The notes under the pieces were generated by a model. It saw nothing but the letters and a program-made list of their open reading frames with translations. It did no database searches and had not been told where the DNA came from. A program made the translations under genes and the position numbers. Positions 1 through 6,389 of a DNA stretch of 17,121 bases are shown here, piece after piece (position 1 is the stretch's first letter; every line of letters begins with the position of its first letter). Source of the DNA: CABZJG01 sp965659715 (lineage in GTDB: Bacteria > Pseudomonadota > Alphaproteobacteria > Rhodobacterales > Rhodobacteraceae); assembly GCA_965659715.1 (NCBI GenBank), contig CBFHXE010000054.1, forward strand, positions 1 to 17,121, given 5' to 3'.

Positions 1-52
1 GGAAGGTGCAGATTACATTCTGCCTGGCGACGAAAAGGAGGCCGGTAAATGA
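1..52 (+). CDS. nuoC: NADH-quinone oxidoreductase subunit C, 3' end only
   Basis: Only the last 16 codons and the TGA stop (50-52) lie in the window, read in the frame that starts at base 2; the visible tail contains YILPGDEKEAGK. NuoC is a peripheral subunit of complex I that docks on NuoD and helps connect the electron-transfer arm to the quinone site. The call rests on position directly before nuoD, on the stop overlapping the nuoD start as ATGA, and on the acidic, Gly/Pro-containing tail that I recall from rhodobacterial NuoC proteins. A NuoCD fusion is excluded because there is a stop codon between the two. No catalytic residues can be assessed from this fragment. Confidence 0.78.
   Translation, partial: EGADYILPGDEKEAGK
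33..41 (+). promoter_or_regulatory. Strong Shine-Dalgarno site for nuoD
   Basis: The bases AAAAGGAGG contain the complete AGGAGG core at 36-41. The core lies inside the end of nuoC, 7 bases before the ATG at 49 and 10 before the in-frame ATG at 52. The 7-base spacing is ideal, so it favours 49 as the nuoD start, although 52 would also work. Confidence 0.7.
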
Positions 53-1266
53 TGGATGGCTCCAAAGGGTTTGAAGATACCCTGACCGGCGAACAAAAAA
101 TTCGCAATTTCAACATCAATTTTGGTCCGCAACACCCCGCTGCGCACGGCGTTCTACGCCTTGTGCTTGAGCTTGACGGTGAAATTGTCGAGCGCTGTGA
201 CCCGCATATCGGCCTGCTGCACCGCGGGACTGAGAAGCTGATGGAAAGCCGTACCTATCTGCAGAATCTGCCGTATTTTGACAGGTTGGATTATGTGGCG
301 CCGATGAACCAAGAACACGCTTGGTGTCTGGCAATTGAAAAGCTGACAAATACGGAAGTGCCGCGCCGCGCCTCTTTGATCCGCGTGCTTTATTCAGAGA
401 TTGGCCGCATTCTGAACCACCTGTTGAATGTTACAACGCAGGCCTTGGATGTGGGGGCATTGACCCCACCGCTTTGGGGATTTGAAGAGCGTGAAAAGTT
501 AATGGTGTTCTATGAACGTGCCTGCGGCGCCCGGCTTCATGCCGCTTATTTCCGCCCCGGGGGCGTGCATCAGGATTTGCCAGACCAGCTGATCGAAGAT
601 ATTGATACATGGGCACAAGAGTTTCCCAAAGTAATGGCTGATATCGACGGGCTGCTCACCGAAAACCGGATTTTCAAACAGCGCAATGTCGACATTGGTG
701 TGGTCAGCGAAGAAGATATCCTCAACTACGGATTTTCCGGCGTCATGGTGCGTGGCTCTGGCCTGTCTTGGGATTTGCGCCGCGCGCAACCTTATGAGTG
801 CTACGACGAGTTTGATTTCCAAATTCCGGTTGGTAAAAATGGTGATTGCTTTGACCGTTACCTCGTGCGGATGGAGGAAATGCGCCAGTCTTTAAGCATC
901 ATCCGTCAGGCTATTGCAAAGCTGCGCGTCGAAAAAGGCGAAGTGCTTGCCCGCGGCAAGCTGGCCCCGCCAACGCGCTCTGACATGAAAACCTCGATGG
1001 AAGCGCTGATCCATCATTTCAAACTTTATACCGAAGGCTTTCACGTGCCAGAAGGTGAAGTTTATGCAGCGGTGGAAGCGCCGAAAGGCGAGTTTGGCGT
1101 CTATCTTGTGGCTGATGGCAGCAATAAGCCTTACCGCGCCAAACTGCGTGCGCCGGGGTATCTTCATTTGCAAGCAATGGATCATATCGCCACGGGACAC
1201 CAGCTGGCTGATGTGGCCGCAATTATTGGTACAATGGATGTTGTTTTTGGGGAGATAGACCGCTAA
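49..1266 (+). CDS. nuoD: NADH-quinone oxidoreductase subunit D (49 kDa)
   Basis: This is the 405-residue, cytoplasmic-side core subunit of complex I that builds the quinone-binding cavity together with NuoH and NuoB. Family signatures are plain: FGPQHPAAHG at residues 25-34, HIGLLHRGTEKLME at 53-66, LDYVAPMNQEHAW from 80, and a C-terminus with RAPGYLHLQ and GTMDVVFGEIDR. By alignment from memory with Thermus Nqo4, His33 and Tyr82 have the 49-residue spacing of the quinone-contacting His38/Tyr87 pair. The length is normal for an unfused NuoD. The ATG at 49 overlaps the nuoC stop (ATGA) and has a perfect ribosome binding site; the next codon, ATG at 52, is an equally familiar start in relatives. 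The TAA stop shares one base with the nuoE start, so the two are probably translationally coupled. Confidence 0.97.
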   Translation: MMDGSKGFEDTLTGEQKIRNFNINFGPQHPAAHGVLRLVLELDGEIVERCDPHIGLLHRGTEKLMESRTYLQNLPYFDRLDYVAPMNQEHAWCLAIEKLTNTEVPRRASLIRVLYSEIGRILNHLLNVTTQALDVGALTPPLWGFEEREKLMVFYERACGARLHAAYFRPGGVHQDLPDQLIEDIDTWAQEFPKVMADIDGLLTENRIFKQRNVDIGVVSEEDILNYGFSGVMVRGSGLSWDLRRAQPYECYDEFDFQIPVGKNGDCFDRYLVRMEEMRQSLSIIRQAIAKLRVEKGEVLARGKLAPPTRSDMKTSMEALIHHFKLYTEGFHVPEGEVYAAVEAPKGEFGVYLVADGSNKPYRAKLRAPGYLHLQAMDHIATGHQLADVAAIIGTMDVVFGEIDR

Positions 1267-2264
1267 TGCTTCGCCGCCTTTATCCCGATCAACCCGAAAG
1301 TTTTGCCTTTACCCCTGCCAATCTGGCTTGGGCCGAAGCGCAAATCACCAAATACCCCGAAGGACGTCAGGCCTCGGCGATTATTCCGCTGCTCTGGCGG
1401 GCGCAGGAACAAGAGGGCTGGCTGACCCGCCCTGCGATTGAAACCATCGCTGAAATGCTGGGGATGGCCTATATCCGGGCGCTCGAAGTGGCATCGTTCT
1501 ATTTTATGTTCCAATTGCAGCCTGTGGGCAGCGTGGCTCATATTCAGGTGTGCGGAACCACGTCCTGCATGATCTGCGGCGCAGAAGATCTGATCGCGGT
1601 CTGCCGTGAGAAAATTGCACCAAAGCCACATGAGCTGTCTACAGATGGAAAATTCAGCTGGGAAGAAGTTGAATGCCTTGGCGCGTGTTCAAATGCACCA
1701 ATGGCCCAAATCGGCAAAGATTATTTTGAAGACCTTACCGCCGAGCGCTTTGGCGAAATGATTGATCAATTGGCGCGCGGCGAAGTGCCCAATGCCGGCC
1801 CACAAAATGGCCGCTACGCTTGTGAGCCGGGCACAGGCCTTACAAGCCTGAAAGCCCATGACAAAGGCTGCGTTGAAACCAATGCGAGTGTTGAATTGGC
1901 GCGGTCAATTGGCGATACGGTCAAGCGGATTGACGGCAGCGAAGTGCCGCTAATCACCCCGTGGCTTGGGAAAACGGCAAAGACTAAGAGCAAAAAGGCC
2001 GCACCGAAAGCCAAAGGCGCTAAGAAACCCCGTACATTAAAGGCGCCGCGCAAGGCCGGTGCAGATGATTTGACGAAGATCAAAGGGATCGGTCCAAAAC
2101 TCGCGGAACTCTTGAATGAAACCGGGTTCTACCACTTTGACCAGATCGCCAAATGGAGCGATCAGGAATGTTCGTGGGCTGATCAAAACCTCGAGGGATA
2201 TAAAGGTCGCGCCAGCCGCGATAAATGGATTGAACAAGCCATAGCATTGCTTGGCGAGGGATGA
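1266..2264 (+). CDS. nuoE: NADH-quinone oxidoreductase subunit E (24 kDa) with C-terminal extension
   Basis: NuoE carries the off-pathway [2Fe-2S] cluster N1a next to the FMN in NuoF. Residues 1 to about 175 form the usual thioredoxin-like ferredoxin domain, and the four ligands are visible as CGTTSC (Cys96, Cys101) and CLGAC (Cys137, Cys141). The protein is 332 residues, about twice a minimal NuoE. After a spacer comes a Lys/Ala/Pro-rich linker (about 236-264) and then a compact domain (about 267-332) with a helix-hairpin-helix signature, KIKGIGPKLAELLN, followed by a Trp-rich helical tail. As I recall, long NuoE proteins of this kind are usual in Rhodobacterales; the function of the extension is not known to me. 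The ATG at 1266 shares its first base with the nuoD stop (TAATG). The core identity is certain; the extension call rests on motif recognition. Confidence 0.96.
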   Translation: MLRRLYPDQPESFAFTPANLAWAEAQITKYPEGRQASAIIPLLWRAQEQEGWLTRPAIETIAEMLGMAYIRALEVASFYFMFQLQPVGSVAHIQVCGTTSCMICGAEDLIAVCREKIAPKPHELSTDGKFSWEEVECLGACSNAPMAQIGKDYFEDLTAERFGEMIDQLARGEVPNAGPQNGRYACEPGTGLTSLKAHDKGCVETNASVELARSIGDTVKRIDGSEVPLITPWLGKTAKTKSKKAAPKAKGAKKPRTLKAPRKAGADDLTKIKGIGPKLAELLNETGFYHFDQIAKWSDQECSWADQNLEGYKGRASRDKWIEQAIALLGEG

Positions 2265-2275
2265 AGTAAAAAGCG

Positions 2276-2297
2276 AATACCGATCAAAAACGGTGTT
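2276..2297 (+). other. Small stem-loop in the nuoE to DUF5337 spacer
   Basis: AATACCG (2276-2282) can pair with CGGTGTT (2291-2297) across the 8-base loop ATCAAAAA, with one G-U pair. It ends just before the ribosome binding site TAAGGAG (2298-2304). It is too weak and lacks a following T-run, so it does not look like a terminator. It might be an mRNA-stability or translation element, or chance. Confidence 0.25.
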
Positions 2298-2310
2298 TAA
2301 GGAGTAAAGA

Positions 2311-2535
2311 ATGGAGCAGAGCACAGACCAAAAGATAGCCCAACGTGGGCGTCTGCTGGCCCTTGTGATCGCTGGAACAATGGTTTTCTGGCTTGCTGCT
2401 CAATGGATTGGGCCAAGGATCGGTCTGGCGGGTGAATATGCCGTGTTGATTGATCTCGTGGTTATGGCAGCGTTTGTAATGGCGCTTTATAACGGCTTAC
2501 AGCTCTGGCGTATACGCCAGAAGGACAAAGGATGA
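2311..2535 (+). CDS. Small two-helix membrane protein, DUF5337-like
   Basis: This is a 74-residue protein with two predicted membrane helices, about 14-33 (LLALVIAGTMVFWLAAQWI) and about 42-65 (from YAVLIDLVVMAAFVMAL). The N-terminus is polar, a short loop contains GPRIGLAGE, and the C-terminus is basic (RIRQKDKG). The start is well supported: TAAGGAG (2298-2304) lies 6 bases before the ATG. I recognise it as resembling the uncharacterised DUF5337 family found at this site in rhodobacterial nuo operons; the name is from memory. Its place between the genes for the NADH-oxidising subunits suggests a link to complex I assembly or stability, but nothing in the sequence shows a biochemical activity. 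The nuoF start follows 6 bases after its stop. Confidence 0.8.
   Translation: MEQSTDQKIAQRGRLLALVIAGTMVFWLAAQWIGPRIGLAGEYAVLIDLVVMAAFVMALYNGLQLWRIRQKDKG
2527..2532 (+). promoter_or_regulatory. Ribosome binding site that decides the nuoF start
   Basis: AAAGGA lies 9 bases before the ATG at 2542 but only 3 bases before the in-frame GTG at 2536, which favours the ATG. Another ATG at 2532 is in a different frame and meets a stop after five codons. Confidence 0.55.
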
Positions 2536-2541
2536 GTGCGA

Positions 2542-3837
2542 ATGCTTAAAGATGAAGATCGGATATTTACCAATCTTTATGGCATGCATGACCGCAGCCT
2601 GAAAGGCGCGCAACAGCGTGGCCATTGGGATGATACGGCGGCCATACTCAAGAAAGGCCGAGACTGGATTATTGACCAGATGAAGGCATCGGGCCTTCGG
2701 GGTCGCGGCGGCGCGGGATTTCCCACCGGTCTGAAATGGTCTTTCATGCCCAAGGAAAGTGACGGACGCCCCGCGTATCTTGTTGTTAATGCAGACGAAT
2801 CTGAGCCAGGCACCTGTAAAGACCGCGAAATTATGCGCCACGATCCGCATTCATTAATCGAAGGTTGTCTGATTGCCAGTTTTGCGATGAATGCCCATGC
2901 TTGCTATATCTACATTCGCGGCGAATATATCCGCGAGCGTGAGGCCCTGCAGGCTGCGATTGACGAAGCCTATGATGCTGGCCTGCTTGGTAAAAATGCG
3001 GCCAAGTCTGGCTGGGACTTCGATCTTTACTTACATCATGGCGCCGGCGCCTATATTTGCGGCGAAGAAACCGCGCTGCTGGAAAGCCTAGAAGGGCGCA
3101 AGGGCATGCCGCGGATGAAACCGCCATTTCCGGCCGGAGCGGGGCTTTATGGCTGTCCAACCACAGTCAACAATGTCGAATCCATCGCTGTGGTGCCGAC
3201 CATCCTGCGCCGTGGTCCTGAGTGGTTTTCAAGCTTTGGACGGCAAAATAATGCGGGAACAAAGATTTTTGCAATCTCTGGCCATGTCAACGCACCCTGT
3301 GTGGTGGAAGAAGCCATGTCGATCACGTTTGAAGAATTGATAGACCGTCACTGCGGCGGTATCCGCGGTGGCTGGGATAACCTCAAAGCGGTTATACCGG
3401 GGGGCTCTTCCGTGCCGTGTATTCGCGGCGAGCACATGCGCGAAGCCATAATGGATTTCGATTATCTGCGCGAACAGCGCTCGGGACTTGGAACTGCTGC
3501 GGTGATTGTGATGGATCAATCAACCGATATTATCAAAGCCATCTGGCGGCTTGCCAAATTCTACAAACATGAAAGCTGCGGCCAGTGTACGCCCTGCCGC
3601 GAGGGCACGGGTTGGATGATGCGGGTGATGGAGCGTCTGGTGACGGGCGAGGCAGAAGTCGAAGAGATTGACATGCTGCTTGATGTAACCAAACAGGTCG
3701 AAGGCCACACAATCTGTGCACTGGGTGATGCAGCGGCTTGGCCGATCCAAGGGCTGATTAGAAATTTCCGCGATGAGATTGAAGACCGGATCAAACATAA
3801 ACGCACAGGCCGCGTCAGCGCGGTTGCGGCTGAGTAA
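2542..3837 (+). CDS. nuoF: NADH-quinone oxidoreductase subunit F (51 kDa, NADH/FMN site)
   Basis: This 431-residue subunit oxidises NADH, holds FMN and carries the [4Fe-4S] cluster N3. The glycine-rich nucleotide motif GRGGAGFPTGLKW is at 54-66, followed by NADESEPGTCKDRE (84-96) of the FMN/NADH pocket and GAGAYICGEETALLESLEGR from 168. The cluster ligands are Cys346, Cys349 and Cys352 in SCGQCTPCREG plus Cys392 in HTICALGDA. The length matches the family. The ATG at 2542 is chosen because it gives the usual N-terminus MLKDEDRIFTNLYG and fits the AAAGGA site; a GTG at 2536 would add two residues. The coding sequence ends with a 14-base stretch (3822-3835) that recurs exactly at the end of nuoG. 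Confidence 0.97.
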   Translation: MLKDEDRIFTNLYGMHDRSLKGAQQRGHWDDTAAILKKGRDWIIDQMKASGLRGRGGAGFPTGLKWSFMPKESDGRPAYLVVNADESEPGTCKDREIMRHDPHSLIEGCLIASFAMNAHACYIYIRGEYIREREALQAAIDEAYDAGLLGKNAAKSGWDFDLYLHHGAGAYICGEETALLESLEGRKGMPRMKPPFPAGAGLYGCPTTVNNVESIAVVPTILRRGPEWFSSFGRQNNAGTKIFAISGHVNAPCVVEEAMSITFEELIDRHCGGIRGGWDNLKAVIPGGSSVPCIRGEHMREAIMDFDYLREQRSGLGTAAVIVMDQSTDIIKAIWRLAKFYKHESCGQCTPCREGTGWMMRVMERLVTGEAEVEEIDMLLDVTKQVEGHTICALGDAAAWPIQGLIRNFRDEIEDRIKHKRTGRVSAVAAE

Positions 3838-3841
3838 ACCT

Positions 3842-3943
3842 ATGCACAAAATCCAAATCATATCTGCCTGCCGCCAGATGTCTGAAGCATTTATGGATAC
3901 ACCAGAAAAGCGCCCTTTGGGTGCAGACGCCAAAGCAAAGTGA
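3842..3943 (+). CDS. Possible 33-residue ORF between nuoF and nuoG
   Basis: A short reading frame starts with ATG 4 bases after the nuoF stop and ends with TGA at 3941-3943, 5 bases before the nuoG ATG. It fills the only otherwise unexplained gap between these two genes (3838-3948). The product starts MHKIQIISACRQMSEAF and ends with a basic tail containing PEKRPLGADAKAK; there is one Cys and no membrane helix or signal peptide. The ribosome binding site is weak (only GAG upstream). I do not recognise a family. It could be a real small protein, a leader that couples nuoG translation to nuoF, or simply an open spacer. Its snug fit between the two genes is the main argument for it. Confidence 0.42.
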   Translation: MHKIQIISACRQMSEAFMDTPEKRPLGADAKAK

Positions 3944-3948
3944 GAACG

Positions 3949-5967
3949 ATGACAGATCTGAAAAAAATCATCATCGACGATAAAGAAATCGAAGTTGACG
4001 GGGCCATGACCCTTATTCAGGCCTGCGAGTTGGCCAATGTGGAAGTGCCGCGGTTCTGTTATCATGAGCGCCTGTCAATTGCCGGTAACTGCCGGATGTG
4101 TCTAGTTGAAGTGGTCGGCGGCCCGCCAAAACCTGCGGCCTCCTGCGCGATGCAGGTGCGCGATTTGCGCCCGGGGCCCGAAGGCCAGCCGCCCGTGGTT
4201 AAAACCAACTCTCCGATGGTCAAAAAGGCCCGCGAAGGGGTGATGGAATTTTTGCTCATCAACCATCCGCTGGATTGCCCTATTTGCGATCAGGGCGGCG
4301 AATGTGATCTGCAGGATCAGGCCATGGCCTACGGTGTTGATTTTTCACGCTACCGCGAAGTGAAACGCGCCAGTACCGACCTTGATCTAGGACCGCTGGT
4401 GGAAACCCATATGACGCGCTGCATTAGCTGCACGCGCTGTGTTCGGTTCACAACTGAAGTTGCCGGGATTACGCAAATGGGCCAAACCGGCCGCGGCGAA
4501 GATGCCGAGATCACCAGCTATCTAGGGGAAACCTTGGACAGTAACCTGCAGGGCAATATCATTGACCTCTGTCCCGTCGGCGCGCTGACCTCAAAGCCCT
4601 ATGCGTTTACCGCCCGCCCGTGGGAATTGAGCAAGACGGAAACCATCGATGTGATGGACGCTTTGGGCTCAAACATTCGGGTTGATGCCAAAGGCCGCGA
4701 AGTAATGCGGATTATGCCGCGCAACCACGATGGCGTGAACGAAGAGTGGATTTCGGACAAAACCCGATTTGTATGGGATGGCCTGCGCCGGCAACGGCTA
4801 GATCGGCCTTACATCCGTGAAAACGGCAAACTTCGTCCTGCAAGCTGGGGTGAAGCACTTTCCGCCGCCGCTGCCGCAATGAAAGACCGTTCAGTTGCGG
4901 GCATCATTGGGGATCTGGCGCCGGTCGAAGCTGCCTATGCGCTAAAGGAGCTGGTGACCGGTTTGGGCGGCGAAGTGGAATGCCGAACAGATGGGGCAAA
5001 GCTGCCTGCCGGCAACCGGTCTGCCTATGTTGGCACCGCCTCCATAGAAGATATCGACACCGCCGATATGATCCAGTTGATCGGCTGCAACCCGCGGGTT
5101 GATGCGCCTGTGCTAAATGCGCGTATCCGCAAAGCGTGGATCAAGGGGGCTACTGTTGGGCTGGTCGGCGAGCCTGTCGATCTTACCTATGACTATGCAC
5201 ATGTTGGCACCGGTCGTGCGGCGCTGGAAAGCCTTTCGTCAAAGGCGATTGTGGGTGCAAAAGATAAAAACACAATTGTCATCGTTGGCGCATCTGCTTT
5301 AAACGGTGCGGATGGGAAAGCCTTGCTGGGTCACGCGATGAGGTTGGCGGAAAATTCTAACAGCAAATTCATGGTGCTGCAGACCGCTGCTGCGCGGGTT
5401 GGTGCGATGGATATCGGCGCTGTTTCAGAAGGTGGTATTACCAAAACCCTGAAAAATGCAGAAGTTGTTTTCAATCTCGGGGCAGATGAAATTGAGATTA
5501 AAGACGGGCCTTTTGTGATTTACCAAGGCAGCCACGGCGACCGCGGCGCGCATCGGGCAGACATTATTCTGCCGGCAGCAGCCTATACAGAAGAAGCGGG
5601 TCTTTTTGTCAATACAGAAGGCCGCCCTCAACTCGCCCTTCGGGCCGGTTTTGCACCGGGTGAGGCCAAAGAAAACTGGGCAATCCTGCGGGCTTTATCG
5701 GCTGAATTGGGTGCAACGCTGGGATATGACAGCCTTGCGCAGCTGCGGCAGGCACTCATCGCTGAGGTGCCGCATTTGGCCGCGGTGGATCAGGTCGCTG
5801 AAAACCCTTGGAAAGCGGTAACAGCTGGCAAACTTGGCACAGCGGATTTTTCAAACGCGGCCGGCAGCTTTTACCTTAGCAATCCGATTGCGCGGGCCTC
5901 TAGCATCATGGCAGAGCTGGCAGCAAACGAAAAAGCCCGTCAGACAACAAAGGTTGCGGCTGAGTGA
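3949..5967 (+). CDS. nuoG: NADH-quinone oxidoreductase subunit G (75 kDa, Fe-S)
   Basis: This 672-residue subunit passes electrons from NuoF towards NuoI through three Fe-S clusters. The N-terminal [2Fe-2S] ligands are Cys37, Cys48, Cys51 and Cys66. The His-ligated [4Fe-4S] site is HPLDCPICDQGGEC (His107, Cys110, Cys113, Cys119). The second [4Fe-4S] site is CISCTRC (Cys158, Cys161, Cys164) with Cys208 in DLCPVGAL. A molybdopterin-oxidoreductase-like region without a visible cofactor site follows, as in all NuoG. The extra Cys set that binds cluster N7 in the E. coli protein is absent, as in mitochondrial-type subunits. The ATG at 3949 is preferred; a GTG at 3940 would add three residues. The ribosome binding site is weak, so coupling to the upstream short ORF is possible. 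The TGA stop overlaps the next gene's ATG. Confidence 0.97.
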   Translation: MTDLKKIIIDDKEIEVDGAMTLIQACELANVEVPRFCYHERLSIAGNCRMCLVEVVGGPPKPAASCAMQVRDLRPGPEGQPPVVKTNSPMVKKAREGVMEFLLINHPLDCPICDQGGECDLQDQAMAYGVDFSRYREVKRASTDLDLGPLVETHMTRCISCTRCVRFTTEVAGITQMGQTGRGEDAEITSYLGETLDSNLQGNIIDLCPVGALTSKPYAFTARPWELSKTETIDVMDALGSNIRVDAKGREVMRIMPRNHDGVNEEWISDKTRFVWDGLRRQRLDRPYIRENGKLRPASWGEALSAAAAAMKDRSVAGIIGDLAPVEAAYALKELVTGLGGEVECRTDGAKLPAGNRSAYVGTASIEDIDTADMIQLIGCNPRVDAPVLNARIRKAWIKGATVGLVGEPVDLTYDYAHVGTGRAALESLSSKAIVGAKDKNTIVIVGASALNGADGKALLGHAMRLAENSNSKFMVLQTAAARVGAMDIGAVSEGGITKTLKNAEVVFNLGADEIEIKDGPFVIYQGSHGDRGAHRADIILPAAAYTEEAGLFVNTEGRPQLALRAGFAPGEAKENWAILRALSAELGATLGYDSLAQLRQALIAEVPHLAAVDQVAENPWKAVTAGKLGTADFSNAAGSFYLSNPIARASSIMAELAANEKARQTTKVAAE

Positions 5968-6383
5968 TGCAGCAGCTCGCAGCAATATCCCCGGCCTTTG
6001 TGGCCTTGGCATTGACGGCACTTCTTTCCGCTTGCCAAGCGTCTACTTTGGCCAGCTCTGATGCGCCTGCAGGCGCGCCAGTATACAAAGGGGTTGTGAC
6101 GCGCCTTTTGCAAACAGACCTTGTCCAGTTCAAGGTGCAACTGGCAAACAGCACGGGCCCGCAGGCGGTGCAGGACTATGCAAAATGCGCCGCAGCGCAA
6201 TATACGCTCATTCGAGGCTTTAAGTTTGCCCGCCATGTTAGGACTACTGTTGATCGCAGCGCAGATACGTGGACGGCAGATGCAGTTTATACAATCTCGG
6301 CCGATATGCCGAGAGGATTTAAAACCATCGACGCAGAGGCCGCAGCGGCCGACTGCGTGGAAAACAATATACCTATGGTGTGA
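5967..6383 (+). CDS. Putative lipoprotein of unknown function between nuoG and nuoH
   Basis: This is a 138-residue protein. A hydrophobic stretch (residues 10-20) is followed by a lipobox, LSAC, with the lipidated Cys at 23, so it is probably exported and anchored in a membrane. The n-region (MQQLAAIS) has no positive charge, which is unusual for a lipoprotein signal. The mature part has two further Cys, Cys74 (YAKCAAAQY) and Cys130 (AADCVENN), which could form a disulfide in the periplasm, and a central segment AVYTISADMPRGFKTIDAE. I recall similar unnamed proteins in roseobacters but no function. The ATG at 5967 overlaps the nuoG stop as TGATG; a GTG one codon upstream is also possible. It ends 6 bases before nuoH. 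A periplasmic accessory role near complex I is only a guess from position. Confidence 0.8.
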   Translation: MQQLAAISPAFVALALTALLSACQASTLASSDAPAGAPVYKGVVTRLLQTDLVQFKVQLANSTGPQAVQDYAKCAAAQYTLIRGFKFARHVRTTVDRSADTWTADAVYTISADMPRGFKTIDAEAAAADCVENNIPMV

Positions 6384-6389
6384 GGACCG

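Noticed and set aside
2536..2541. GTG at 2536 as the nuoF start
   Set aside because: Only 3 bases separate it from AAAGGA, whereas ATG 2542 has good spacing and gives the usual N-terminus.
3940..3948. GTG at 3940 as the nuoG start
   Set aside because: It would add three residues (first codon GTG, then Arg-Thr) before the usual N-terminus; the ATG at 3949 fits relatives better.
3520..4065. 181-codon open frame on the minus strand across the end of nuoF and start of nuoG
   Set aside because: It lies opposite strongly conserved coding sequence with intact cofactor motifs, spans a gene junction, and its product resembles no family I know; it is a shadow frame.
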